From: Heterobilharzia americana
Taxonomy: Eukaryota > Platyhelminthes > Trematoda > Strigeidida > Schistosomatidae
Direction of reading: 5' to 3'
Assembly (NCBI GenBank): GCA_944470555.2
Contig: OX104128.1
Location: 59,899,257 to 59,963,256 of the forward strand
Length of the DNA: 64,000 bases
The notes below the pieces were generated by a model. It saw only the letters and a program-made list of their open reading frames with translations. It ran no database searches and had not been told where the DNA came from. The position numbers were made by a program, and so were the translations under genes. Below are positions 44,801-55,354 of the stretch, piece by piece. Within the stretch, counting starts at the first letter, position 1. Each line of letters starts with the position of its first letter.

Positions 44801-45027
44801 AACATCGTGCGGACATTCCATGTCCCCACGTTTACTTTCGCTTTCATCGAGAGAAGACACATCGGCCAATTGGCTTCCCGAAGGCTTTCACCAACTGGCG
44901 TCATTTCGCCTCTCCGATTCCAGCGGGGAATAAGTTTGTTTTCATTTTTTATATTTTGTTTGTGCTTTGAAGTTTCTTTAGCGGTTAGATTTGTTTTACG
45001 GGGTAGGGTTGCTAGCCCTATGCCCAA
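41893..45027 (-). CDS. RTE retrotransposon polyprotein: AP endonuclease + reverse transcriptase, 1044 aa
   Basis: The only intact long ORF here. It would nick target DNA and copy the element's RNA by target-primed reverse transcription. Endonuclease (about residues 65-310): N71 in GTWNVRT, E100 in ICESRW, Y173 in CYAPTN, D209/N211 in GDMNAKL, and SDH at 303-305. Reverse transcriptase (about 590-830): LPKKGDLSACKNWRGI near 599, D680 in LNFIDFEKAFDSVDRE, VKQGCLLSPMIF near 738, catalytic FADD at 780-783. The C-terminal part (about 850-1044) has SFTYLGSTVSTTGGTDEDVK, LLYGSETW and WRWIGHALRRP. Length and order fit RTE/SR2 elements. The first Met at 45027 lies within the element and near its 5' end. 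A downstream Met before KAKVNVGTW (residue 61) is the alternative start. All key residues look present, so it may be competent. Confidence 0.92.
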   Translation of the reverse strand: MGIGLATLPRKTNLTAKETSKHKQNIKNENKLIPRWNRRGEMTPVGESLREANWPMCLLSMKAKVNVGTWNVRTMFEPSKAAQIAKEMRRYNIEVLGICESRWNGSGLSKLSTGESIIYSGHPDANHEHTEGVAIMMSSRASKALMQWEPISSRIMTARFNSKGRKVTIIQCYAPTNNAEQEKKEEFYRQLQSTLDKTSVGDIKILMGDMNAKLGGDNTGRELTMGREALGEMNENGELFAEFCAFNDLVIGGSVFRHKDIHKATWTSPDGHTKNQIDFISISRKWRRSLLNTRSRRGADVGSDHYLVQGTFQIKLKAFKEAGDRPQFKYNTRKLKDETTKETFKAAIKTKWETSRDIPEETCVEEHWKSLKAMWKETCTTVLGRKKVEDKEWISTDTWKLIEERRMVKQKINQCKDAQRQEELSTMYKTLDKEVKKSARKDKRHFYDTLASEAEQAAGKRDLTTLYQITRLLSGKRPTQMKPIKDEEGNLITKEEKQRKRWADHFKKLLNRPPPALRPEIPPAAAELQVNINPPTKMEVLNAIKLLKCGKAAGPDGIPPEALRTDAETTADMLTPLLQKVWREEKVPVDWKKGYLVKLPKKGDLSACKNWRGITLLSTPSKILSRIILERLKDALDSKLRPEQAGFRKYKSCADQIATLRIIIEQSVEWQSALYLNFIDFEKAFDSVDREVIWKLLQYYGVPQTFIRLIQQLYEDATCQVIHNGKLSDAFEVKTGVKQGCLLSPMIFLIVVDWIMQQTVGSEKRGIHWTTEKNLEDLDFADDLCLMSHKLEDLQAKTNKLTEEAAKTGLQVNIEKTEVMKIPHHQHQQQQQTPITVNGRNLKEVTSFTYLGSTVSTTGGTDEDVKVRIGKARQAFISLKPVWGSSALSMWNKIRIFNTNVKSVLLYGSETWRVTKRISNKLQTFINNCLRSLLKIRWPEKISNKELWERTNQEPITQQICRKKWRWIGHALRRPTEDITRQALEWNPHGKRRVGRPRVTWRRSCEEEMRGCGLSWNQVQKISENRGHWRRATEALCSTRNPRD

Positions 45028-45093
45028 CCTTCCCTCTTTACCCGGGCTTAGGACCGGCTAGTAACTAGTAAACTAGTTAACCAGGCGAGGTTT

Positions 45094-45144
45094 AAAAAAT
45101 ATGGAACGCTTCACGATTTTGCGTGTCATCCTTGCGCAGGGGCC

Positions 45145-45184
<40 letters not shown>

Positions 45185-45201
45185 ACCGCCGAAGCGAGTA
45201 T
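45094..45201 (-). ncRNA. U6 snRNA sequence, full length, fused to an RTE 5' end
   Basis: Minus strand: 5' stem-loop around CGCTTCGGCG, ACATATACTAAAATTGG, the catalytic ACAGAGA (45155-45161), AGC triad (45147-45149), GGCCCCTGCGCAAGGATGAC, GTGAAGCGTTCC and a terminal T6. The 5' stem differs from the common animal form but keeps pairing (an A-U replaces a G-C). This is spliceosomal U6, the RNA catalytic centre in splicing. Direct repeats enclosing it together with the RTE argue it is a retroposed copy. A TATATA at 45225-45231, 24-30 bp upstream, leaves open that it is a genuine U6 gene. Confidence 0.9.
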
Positions 45202-45202
45202 C

Positions 45203-45211
45203 TATTTATGT
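45203..45211. repeat. candidate target-site duplication, 5' side of the U6-RTE chimera
   Basis: TATTTATGT, two bases from the U6 5' end. Matches 41862-41870. Confidence 0.65.
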
Positions 45212-45351
45212 ATTTCTTATAAACTATATAACACCGTAAAGGTTGTTTTAATATCAATCCTGTGACTTTTATCAATAATATGTTTCGGAATGAATGATAA
45301 TGGTTTTCTGCAAAGTAACATCTAGAGTCTAGTAAAACTCTTGAATATGAA

Positions 45352-46970
45352 TGTTATCAATAAGGGAGAATTCACTCCCCTGAATTCTATAGGATCCGAG
45401 TTTCCTAATCTATATAGATTACCTAAAATTCATAAACTTAACAATCCTTTACGACCTTTACTCTGCATGTTCCATTCACCTACATATAAATTGACTAAAT
45501 GGTAAGTAAAAACTTTAATTCTTATTCGAAATGAATTATGTATACTTTTTTTGTGAAAGATACCTTTGAACTTGTTGATTATCTTAGTGTTGTTAATATC
45601 AAAGACAAAAGGTTGTATTCCTTTGATGTCAACTTCTCATTTACTAACTTATCTCTAATTAAAACCATTGACATTCTTTGTGATCATATATCTTTCAATA
45701 ATTCTTCTTTCCCTATCCCCTCAATGTGTTTGAAAGAGCTGCTATTATTGTGTAGTGATAAAGTTCATTTTACATTTGAAGACGAACATTATTGACAAAT
45801 AGATGGTATGACCATGGAAAGTCCCCTAGGACCATTGCTCACTGATATTTATATGTCACACATTGAAGGCTTGACCGGTGATCTTATCAGTAAAGTTACT
45901 CTCTATAAAAGATATGTTGATGATATAATCGTGATATGTGACAAGCATGAAGATGCGACATGTTTATTAGAAAAACCTAACATCGTAAAAAACAATATAC
46001 ACTTAACATATGAAGAAGAGGAAGACAACTATTTGCTGTTACTAAGTATACTCCTAAGTCGTATAAATGACGGTTCAATAAAACGGTTGATTTACAGAAA
46101 ACTCAGTTGAACACGTCAGTAGTTAAGTCCCCATAGCTTTTATCCAACTCAATACTAGTGAGGTTTGGTAGCCTGCCTATTTAAAAGGATCCAGCGTATT
46201 TATATGGAAGACTCAATGGATGATGACATCACAATACTAACTGAAAAGTTGGTGGGATATGGATATTTACTGAACTTCATAAACCTTTCCAAAAATCAGT
46301 CAGGATTGAAACTCAGTCTGTACTCTGTTCCAAAGAAATGCGTTTATATCGCGTTACCATACAGAGGAGAATCTAATAGCCTGATATTAAAATGAAGGTT
46401 AAGGTCTGTTGTTAACAAAACGTACTATGCAGCTAAACTTATCTTAGTTGAGAAGACCAACACTGTATAAACGATTGCGTCACATCCCACTACGTTTGTA
46501 AATTTACATGTATGTGTGCACACATATAGGTAAGAAGGACTAATCGTGAAATGCACTTGAGGGTAGGAAAACATGTACCAAAACGTCTACAAAAGCAGCG
46601 GAATTCACAAACATTGATAAGCGCAGATGGCAGAAAACCTTCATCATCCATTGATAAACATATAACAGTCTACTGCTGATCAACAGGGCATAATTGCATC
46701 ATTAAGCTGGTTCTAAAAATTGAAGTCAAGAATGGAAAGCAGTTACGCAATAACAGTGTGCATAACAAGAAAAGTAAGGAGTTTGACAAGAGGAGAATTC
46801 TTGATAGATGTGAAATATGAAAATTGAGTCTCCACTCGACAGACATAAAGAAGGCGAAGAAAGGGAAAACAGTAGACTGACTGATTGTAATGAAATTGGA
46901 ACAGTTATGAGTATTAAAGGCATGGCAAGATAAGAGACTGAGCATACTTCTTCTGTACACGAGGATCAGG
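45352..46970 (+). mobile_element. Penelope-like element: RT through GIY-YIG, decayed
   Basis: GSEFPNLYRLPKIHKLNNPL (IPRIYGLPKIHK type) at about 45391; FDVNFSFTNLSLIKTI at 45621; YQ-DGMTMESPLGPLLTDIYM (one stop) at 45795; YKRYVDDIIVICDKHE with an intact YxDD at 45904; LTYEEEEDNYLLLLSILLSR; KRLIYRKLS. After frameshifts, 46500-46690 reads GRTNREMHLRVGKHVPKRLQ and SIDKHITVYC, the GIY-YIG tail. Four or more breaks make it a pseudogene, but it is the most complete PLE in the window. It encodes the RT plus site-nicking endonuclease. Confidence 0.8.
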
Positions 46971-47735
46971 TTTCGATTGGTGAATTATCAGTGCTTTTAC
47001 TGTGCAAAACTGTCGAAAGTGTACTCCTTATGAACTATTCCCTTTAACTCGGTAAATGACACTGAAAGAAGACTCTAGTGAAACTACATGTCTAGAGTTG
47101 ACCAAATGTTCTAGAAGTGAATTGTCAATTGATTTACATTCTCCCCTGGACAACTATGCAGGGTAGTACTCAGAGATACGTTTGGAAAGTGTGCAGACAA
47201 TATGACTAGCTCCATAGGAGCAAGTAAATTTGTAGACACATATTGAGGTGGTCCAAAGCGGCAACATATCCCCGGAACCAGTTGTTAACTATAGAAGTTA
47301 ATTTAGATTGATCTTAGCTGTTATCACTCCTTGTTATTATTCATTGGGGGATTTCGTTTAGCACTACTATAAATTGAGAAGACCACTCGTTTGGAACCCT
47401 CATGAAAGATGAAGGTAATAGTCTTTGAAACCTTCGCATCCTGGTTTACATGCAGACACTATTTACCGTTTCAAAGGGATTAATTTATCTATATTAGTGA
47501 TTTGAAATGGAACTGATCCGTTTTGGAGAAGTTCAAGCTTGTTAAATGGCTCTAGGTAATTGACAGGAAGTCCTTAACCGTGGTCCAGCGCTTCTTGGCA
47601 CTTGTAATTAAGACTGATAGTAACCAGCATTTAACAGTTCTTCAATTGATGTATTAAGATCCGTTTCACAGTAGAACTGCTGAATTAGGATAGACCTCTG
47701 AGACCTAAACCCTTTGGTATGTGCTCAGCAATCTC
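46971..47735. other. no recognised gene
   Basis: Nothing supported; may contain further PLE debris. Confidence 0.3.
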
Positions 47736-47982
47736 AGTAGACAATCACCTCTCTGTTCTTCCTATGTGAATCGATAAATACAATTCACATGTGCATGCAG
47801 TAGCAAGTAGGTAAGAAGAACAGAAAGACGGTTGTCTAATGAGGTTGCCGAGCATATATCAAAGGGTCTACGTCTCACAGGTCTATTCTCATTCATCAAT
47901 GCAATAGCTCGCCACTTATCTGATACAGAACATCAAGTAGATTCGATGAATTTCTTTATAGTAACCAAGAGATAAAATAAAT
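47736..47982 (+). mobile_element. Penelope-like GIY-YIG fragment
   Basis: A frame through 47810-47975 gives GRTERRLSNEVAEHISKGLR, then SFINAIARHLSDTEHQVDS and MNFFIVTKR. The R, EH and HL..T.H positions fit the GIY-YIG domain of the same lineage as 46500-46690. Confidence 0.6.
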
Positions 47983-48264
47983 GTCAGTAAAACAATGTGT
48001 TATCCATGTATGTGTAAAAGCTTACTTGCTCCTGGAGAGCAACATGCATCAACCATACTTACAGTCAGGTCTAAAAGTGTACAGTGTTAATCAGTCTCCC
48101 AAGCATCCCTCGCACATCCTAACACATCCTTCATTGAAACCTAACCAGTCTGTCACTATAATTCCAAAGGAAGTCAACCATGTCACTTATATAAAATCTA
48201 ATTGTTGATAGTTGAAAACTTTAAACTACCCATCAGATAGAAGAAGACAATCACCCGGAAACTA

Positions 48265-48430
48265 AACTTAACCTAGGTTTCGCAGTTTTTAGTACTCGTC
48301 AGCAAGGTGTATGCGCAATCTCACAGGGAACCAATGTCCCTTCTAAGACTTGTAGCCTCATCATTCAATGCTTCAGTCAGATAATATTACCACTAAGCTA
48401 TCCAAGTCATCCATATGAAATTTATTTTTC
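48265..48430 (-). mobile_element. Smalpha-like SINE (family A)
   Basis: Minus strand: head remnant, then CTGACGAG...GCGAAACC at about 48270-48312. Both cores are kept, but stem II (GTAC against CTGC) does not pair. Confidence 0.55.
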
Positions 48431-49474
48431 ATATAGAAGAAACAGTAAATTACTGAAAAGAAAAAGAATATTCAAGTAGTTTTTGGGGGCTTTTTTAAGT
48501 TGATTTATTCCCCTATTATTATTACTACTAACAATGGTGATTATAATTTATAGTGTTAACATTGCCAGTGATACAGATAGATATCATTAAAATTGACAAT
48601 AACATAGCTGTCAACCCTATTCTATGTAATACATTGTGGTATAAAGACCAAAGAAGATAGCTGAATAAAGGTATTTCAAATTGTGAATAAATTATAAAAG
48701 AATTAAAGTCATTATGATTACTTTTTCTCTTAAGAAAGAAGACACCGTATATACATATAAATCATTCTGATCCCACTAACTGATATGGTTTACCTATTTT
48801 TCTACGTTCAAACAATATCTTATATATTATTTGATAGGTAGGTAATTAATACTACTTTTGTTTAGAACAGTAGACATCTTTTCTATACATTTACAAGAAT
48901 ATAAATGCTAACAGAAAGAAGATTATATCTGTTACACTCTAACCCCTAAACATACCAGTTAATGTGTTACTTTGAAGTAGAACAGAAATGACGATACAAA
49001 CAACAAAGTGTCTCTTTTTTCGTGAATTTTTTTTTCTCAATGTTAATCATTGTAATTATGAATTCTTGACCAGTGAATAACTTATTAGTTAATTTATTTT
49101 CAGTGAATTTATCATTAACTACTTGTTAAAATACTTTAAACTAATTATTGATTGACTATTTTAGTGGAAATTCATAAAGACCGCGTCTTAAATTTTAGAT
49201 CAATTTGATGCATACAAACAAATATTTTGATTTCTTACGCGAAGTAAATACTTCTTTGACTATGTGTGGGAAGTAAACAGTTTCATAAGTGGATTGCTTT
49301 TTATGCAAGTCTCCTTAACACTTTAATTAATAAACATTCCATAGTTTTGTCTTTCTATCTATCTATGCTCATTAAAATTAGAAGTTTCTTGAACACTATG
49401 GAAGTGAATATATTCTCAACAGTGTGTAGTATAGTACATTGTATATATTATCAACAAATATCTATTAGCTTCTA
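48431..49474. other. no gene; AT-rich
   Basis: No supported motif. Confidence 0.35.
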
Positions 49475-49640
49475 CTTTTTTGATGGTGGGGCATGTTTCA
49501 TTCCACGCAGGACTCCTCGAGCGGATAAACCCTCAACCCAGTAAGTGTTGGTGTTCTCACTAAGACTCGAACCAAGTACCTATCGTTTCAAACACCAAAT
49601 CGTTACCCACTAGGCCACTGTGGTATGACATCTACCTCTT
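49475..49640 (-). mobile_element. Smalpha-like SINE remnant (family A)
   Basis: The head is well kept on the minus strand (GTGGCCTAGTGGGTAACG A box, GGTTCGAGTCTTAG B box). The hammerhead is degraded to GAGGAGTCC...GAATGAAAC. Confidence 0.6.
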
Positions 49641-50225
49641 GGCTTTGTCTAATTTTGTATTCAGGATCAATAATGTCTTGTTGAAAAAAAAATGAATCTC
49701 TGGACCATCTTTTCAACTGCTGACTTGTTATTTTCTTATCAACATACTCATGAGTTATACTGGTAGAAGCATATTATGTTAAGAAGTTCCCACAACTATG
49801 ATCAAACCATGAGTTGTTACCAATTTGTTGCATAAACAAAGTATATTAGCCCTGGCATATGATGCTTTTTGTAAATCTTAGGATGATTTCAATTTTCTAC
49901 ACAGTGGATACCAAAGAAATGAAGTTTTTAATATCCTAACCTTCTTCCCTTGAATCATTAAAAGTTTCTTATAAGCTTCATTTAGTATGTATGATTACCG
50001 AAGCATGGATCTCTGACAACAAGATAGCGATTGTCGTTTGTCTCCTAAACCGCCAAAGAGGTTTGTATCGATAATCTTTTTCACGATGAAGAATTAAGTT
50101 TTCAGCAGTTTGAATTCCTAATAGCTTCCTAAGATTCTTTGATGTAATGATCGAGTTTACATGTCACAGTGACCGAAAAATTTATACTGGTCAAAACAAT
50201 ATGTTCTTAAAGGGCCTAAAATATC
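49641..50225. other. no recognised gene
   Basis: Possibly upstream PLE debris. Nothing firm. Confidence 0.3.
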
Positions 50226-51665
50226 AGGAAGAATGACTGATTAGTGATAAGAAGTAAAATACTTACTCTGTGATGAAGATGCAGGGAAGAAATCATCCAA
50301 ACATACCCCGTTTATGTGGTCTGCCGAAGGTGAATAAAGATGGTCTTCCTCTTCACCCAGTATTGAATATGTTTAATTCACCTTGTCACTCATTAGCGAA
50401 GTGGCTTGCTAAAATGCTTGAACCTGTGATATCAAACCTGTCAAATATAGTCTTCCCGACAAATACGGTTTTGTTCACTGCATCAAGGAAATCAAAGTAA
50501 CGAGTAAGCGTATGATATCGCTTGATATTTATCCTTTATTTATCAATGTTCCACTTGTTGAAACCGTTTGTTATCTATGTGATTACACTGATTTTAATAA
50601 TACGAACATTGGATTACCTACAAGCCACCTAAAAGAACTGATATTAAGATGTACTTTTAATGTACAGTTCAGATTTAATGATATGATTTATAATCAGACT
50701 GACGGAGTCGAAATGGGTGTCCACTAGGCCCCGCCCTGGCTGACACCTTTATGGTAAAGCTCGAAAATGGGTCACTTAAAGAAATAATCTTGGAACTTTA
50801 TTTGTATAAAAGGTACATTGACGATACTTTTCTTATTTGTGACGAAACATATTCAGTGGCCGGGCTGGCAAACGTTTCAATGTATGTCACCCGTCCATTT
50901 AATTAATTGCAGAGGAAGAGTTGATTCAACGTTCCACCTTCTATATGTAACGTTAAAGAGAAAGGATGATGGCTCAATTCAAAGATCAGTCTATCGAAAA
51001 CCATCTTGGACGGGCCAGTTCACTAACTTTAATAGTTGAGTACCTCTTAGTTGTGAAAGAAATCTCATTCACTCACTGTGTTCCAGAATCAATAAAATAT
51101 GTTCAGAAGACGCAGTGGATGTTGAAACTGAAACTCTTAGAACAAAACTATCGAATAATGGATACCCTAAAAGATTTATTGATAAGAATCTGAAAAAACG
51201 AATCGCCCCTCATCCACTTACAGTTCCTAAGAAAGTTTTAACCATGAGTCTGGAATTCAAAGGAGACATCACAGACGTAGTACTGAAAAACCGTCTGTCA
51301 AGGTGTATTAATAGTAGCTTATGTGCTACTAGACAGAGATTGTTATTCTCCAACCGCCGTCTGATTCAACAATGCGTGAAGGATAGGCTTCCATTTATGT
51401 CCATATTTACGTGTATCTACAAATTCATATGCTCATATGGAGTTGACTATATTCGACGTTGTAAACGGGCCCTCTGAAAACGTGTTGCTGAACATTACCC
51501 GGTTTGGCTTACCAAAGGCGAGCGACAGGAAACGACTTCATCTATATGTGAACACCTAGTAGAACTAGGTAGTTCAGCACCTTGAGATTCATCCTTTAAA
51601 TTAATTTACAAAGTTAAATTGAACTACTTCAAAGGTTTCACCGCTTTTGCATAGCTGGAGCATTA
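50226..51665 (+). mobile_element. Penelope-like element: RT and GIY-YIG, decayed
   Basis: NIPRLCGLPKVNKDGLPLHP (50301), SLDIYPLFINVPLVETVCYL (50518), TDGVEMGVH (50699, DGVAMGSPLGP type, then a frameshift), YKRYIDDTFLICDETY with intact YxDD (50808), a GRVDSTFHLLYVTLKRKDDG block and YRKPSWTGQFTNF (50994). Then SLEFKGDITDVVLKNRL (51247), and a GIY-YIG tail YKFICSYGVDYIRRCKRAL, AEHYPVWLTKGE, CEHLVELGSS (51418-51590). At least five breaks. The tail is close to that at 7435-7704. Confidence 0.8.
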
Positions 51666-51943
51666 GCTATACATGAAGAAAAACCGAAACTTTGCATTCA
51701 AAAAAGTTTTATGAAACCACTTTCTCTACCTTGGCCTTGACAATTCCTGTTGCTTACTGTTGTGAATTTCATTTCACTTAACTTTGGTATACTTCTCTTC
51801 TATTATCATCCTTATCACCAGTTTTCCTTTCATTGACAACATTTCACCCATATTTCACTATTAATTATCAATTTATTCCTTATTCACTGACCTACTTTGC
51901 ATGTTTCAGTTAAATTATCACCTTTTTACAATTCTTTGATAGC
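51666..51943. other. no gene seen
   Basis: AT-rich. Confidence 0.35.
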
Positions 51944-51954
51944 ACGTGTCTCTT
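51944..51954. repeat. target-site duplication, left copy
   Basis: ACGTGTCTCTT, repeated at 52605-52615. Confidence 0.8.
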
Positions 51955-52604
51955 TAAAGGAAGTAACCTCCTTCACTTATCTAGGAAGCACTGTTTCAAC
52001 AACAGGCGGGACAGGCACAGACGAGGATGTCAAAGTCAGAATCGGAAAAGGAAGACAGGCGTTCATTAACCTGAAACCAGTGTGGAGATCTGCACTCAGC
52101 ATGTGGAACAACATCCGGATTCTCAACACCAACGTCAAGCCAGTGCTTCTGTATGGTTCAGAGACTTGGCGCGTTACGAAACGGATTCCCAATAAACTAC
52201 AGACATTCATCAATAACTGCTTACACTGGCTCGCTACTGAAATTCAGATGGCCAGAATAATGAGAATAAGCAACAAGGAACTCTGGGAACGAACCAACCA
52301 AGAACCTATCACGCAACAAATGTGCAGGAGGAAATGGAGATGGATTGGGCATGCACTGAGAAGGCCGACTGAGGACATCACGCGTCAGGCCAGTTGCTCG
52401 AGTGGAATCCCCATGGGAAGCGACGAGTTGGGCGTCGGTGTCGAGGGTGACATGGAGGAGGTCGTGCGAGGAGGAAATGAGAGTTTGTGGGCTGTCGTGG
52501 AAGCAGGTTCAAAAGATCTCAGAGAAGAGAGTGGGGTGGAGACGTGCTACTGAAGCCCTATGTTCCACTAGGAACCCAAGGGACTAATAATAATAAAAAT
52601 AAAT
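51955..52604 (+). mobile_element. RTE-clade LINE copy 8, 5'-truncated, recent
   Basis: Starts at LKEVTSFTYLGSTVSTTGG and runs to the family 3' end with a TAA/A tail. An open frame (51897-52553) fuses flanking codons to the element's C-terminal domain. Two small insertions late in the frame (near 52393 and 52436) spoil the end. Perfect 11-bp TSD. Not autonomous. Confidence 0.9.
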
Positions 52605-52615
52605 ACGTGTCTCTT
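52605..52615. repeat. target-site duplication, right copy
   Basis: ACGTGTCTCTT, identical to 51944-51954. Confidence 0.8.
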
Positions 52616-53429
52616 ATCTCACCACTTGTTATCAATTCGTTCCATATTTAGTGACCCATTTTCTATTTCTTCCACCTGAATAAATCTCATCATTTACACC
52701 CATTATATACTTTGCATAATGACTGAGTAAATTTTTGGTGCAATTACATGTCATTTTGCCGAGTATAAATGCTACTGTACGGCTTAATAATGAAGAGGTT
52801 GAAAAGGAGTACTCATGAACCAACCAACTAACTAACCGTCGAACTCACCTACCCACTCACTAAGTGACATTTATCTTTGTTAAGAAATGAAAGTAATAAG
52901 TTACGCATAATTTTGCGTTAATTTTCTCAGGAAAACTGCTAATGACTTAGTCTATAATTTGACATTTTCGCTAACATTTGATTTTCGGATGAATTAAGAA
53001 GTTCAGAATTGTGGCAGTCTTGACTAAGAGTTTCAGTAAAATAGGAGAAAAGGAGATTATAGTTGACTATCATAAACTTGTAAATTCCTATGTCAATAAA
53101 TGAACGAATATTTCGAAAAAACATCCTCATGGAATTGTTATGGTCGACAGCTAAGCATACCGCGTAATCTTAATAAAACATGTGAAATGAAAATCATGAA
53201 CTGAAGTTTTATTGCTTATTGATACTTGGATAGTGCCACTATTTTTTTGGTTCAACACATTTCACAAAGTTCATCACAAATTCATTCTACTTCGGGACTA
53301 ATAAATGACCTTGAAATTTTAATGAAATAAGGGGATCTTGTCACAATACTTTTTAACCCTTTATAAAGTTGACAGTAACTGTAACAATTTCATCTCCAAT
53401 GTGTCTGAGAAATGCATCTTTATAACGTT
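52616..53429. other. no gene seen
   Basis: AT-rich. Short frames without motif. Confidence 0.35.
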
Positions 53430-53550
53430 GTATTCATCATGGACTGACATCAGTTGGAGAACCATTGAAAACCTGGAAGCACAGGACAGCTGTTTCGTCC
53501 TGGTATGAGACAACTCATCAGAACGCACCCACAACCCCACCAGGGATCAC
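53430..53550 (-). mobile_element. Family B SINE with partly kept hammerhead
   Basis: Minus strand: CTGATGA core, GAAA, ACAGCTGT stem III and GTC are present at about 53473-53520. Stem II is lengthened (GTTGTCTCATACCAGGAC) and stem I mispaired. Confidence 0.65.
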
Positions 53551-54295
53551 GCTGTAACTCATTACTTCCTAACCAGAATACATATGCACAAATTAACCAT
53601 TTGTAGTCATCTAAACAAAAGCATTTGGTATAGATTTCATCCTTGTCGCAGCTCATCAACAATCTTTACCAAGAAGTTAGCACCAACGCATTATGATATG
53701 CATAGTGCCATGCAAAAAAACCTGTATAAGTCATACAGAGTGTATGAATTCATTCAATAAGGCTATAAACTAGTCTCTTAATTAGTCAAAATTCTCAGGA
53801 AATAACCTTCTTAGTGATAAAATCAACTTCAATCTAATCCAGTAATCGGTTAAACAGAGTGTCTAATCAGAATTCGAAGATAACAACCTTAGTAATAAGA
53901 AAGTAGTAAAACCAATCTACCTATTCCTGACTGTGATTCCATCCCATCCCGGCCCCCCCTCCCCCAACACCACCGACCATTTGTTGATTAACTAAGGTGT
54001 ATAATAGAAGCACGCTTTAATAGAATAAACAGAAATGTTATTCTTCATATCTTTCCCTATCGCTTCTCCCCTGTCTCTCTCTGTCTGTCACAGAAACACA
54101 CACATGTAGACCGAACAAATTTTTATTTTGTACATGAACAACTAATTGCTTTTTCTTCTTTCTAGAAAGATCTTTTTTGCCTTCTTTGATCACAGTAGAA
54201 GTATTTACTTTACAAACACATTCGGTAAACACTTAGTTATATTCAGTCCTAATCTCTACCTACAAAAGGGATACATTAAAGCCTACATATCCTTG

Positions 54296-54339
<44 letters not shown>

Positions 54340-55234
54340 CATAAAGACTGACTATGGAATCAAACAAATTCTGTTCAACAGTCAATTTCGAAATTGGTTA
54401 ATTTAAACAAATTTTCAGAAAAGAAACTTAGCCTCATTTTATTTTCTTCTGTTTTCAGTAACAAAAGTATCTTGTAAACCATCACAAATTTACCAATAAT
54501 TTATTTATTTTATGTTTGTTTTAAAAAGAAAGGAGTGCTAAGCATCATAAACACACAAAAACCTTAGAGAAAGTAGTATACACAAGAAAATACAACAGAG
54601 AAAATAGTCGTCAGTTTAATTGTCTTTTGAAGGCGCCAAATGAAATAGGTTATCATATCAAATGTTGCATACACATTTCGTAAGTCTAAGTAAGTAAAAA
54701 AAGACATCTTAATATAGATCATTGTATTGTTCATCAGTCTAAAAATAATATTTGATACCTGAAAATGGAAATACTGTCGTTTGATAAAATGCCTGTAGTC
54801 AGTCTCACGTCATTCAGGTGTTTCCCTCGAGTTTCATTCAGTTATGTATAAGGAGAGAAGAAAGAAAGCCATTTGGTTTTGTTTTTGATTGTCAAAGAGG
54901 TCACATCTAGTTCCTTTCAGAGGTCAAGTTCATGTGAGTGATATGTTTAACAAGATGAAATTTTTGGTCACGATGCTTCGCTGAACCAGCTAGATATCTT
55001 TCACCGAAGCCCATGATTTATTTATACATGTTATTGTTTGATCTTACGGAGTTATTTCTTTACCATCTCAACTACCGAGTTCTCTTACTGGATTTCTTTA
55101 GTGTAAACTCTACCAGCTTTTATTACCCCATGATAGGGAAGGTAAATGTTTGGTGTAGTCTATGCTTTAATATTTGGATGTTGATATTTCAGCAGTATAG
55201 TTGGATGAAACCATTAATGTTATATTTATTTTGG
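53551..55234. other. no recognised gene; (AT)n at 54299-54332
   Basis: C-run near 53954 and an (AT)n tract. Frames at 54146-54406 and 55013-55237 show no known motif. Confidence 0.35.
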
Positions 55235-55350
55235 TGACTAGCAGTGAAATCAAAGATATGCGTTTTGTCCTACCGTGGACTCGTCTAGATGTGCCAGCAC
55301 ATCAGTGAGCGGCGATGTCCCCAGCGAGACACGAGGGCCACCCCTTTAAT
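55235..55350 (-). mobile_element. Smalpha-like SINE remnant (family A)
   Basis: Minus strand: AGACGAGTCC...GGTAGGACAAAACGC, then GATTTCACTGCTAGTCACC. The core is mutated. Confidence 0.5.
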
Positions 55351-55354
55351 ATGG

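Larger units (their letters stand above)
41871..45201 (-). mobile_element. Full-length RTE-clade LINE (SR2-like) fused to U6 snRNA
   Basis: In element order: U6 sequence (45201-45094), the RTE 5' end (CTCGCCTGGTTAACTAG from about 45091), a 5' UTR of about 65 nt, one long ORF (45027-41893), then a short TAA/A-rich tail (41892-41871). The RTE 5' terminus matches those of copies at 3946 and 56772, so the RTE is complete and U6 lies exactly upstream of it. The 9-bp direct repeat brackets U6 plus RTE together rather than the RTE alone. This supports one retrotransposition event of a chimeric template. Confidence 0.8.

Noticed and set aside
42089..45061. Several plus-strand frames of 60-130 codons
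   Set aside because: They lie antisense to the intact RTE polyprotein and have no domain of their own.
51897..52553. 218-codon frame as a host gene
   Set aside because: All but its first 19 or so codons are the C-terminal domain of a truncated RTE copy with a TSD.
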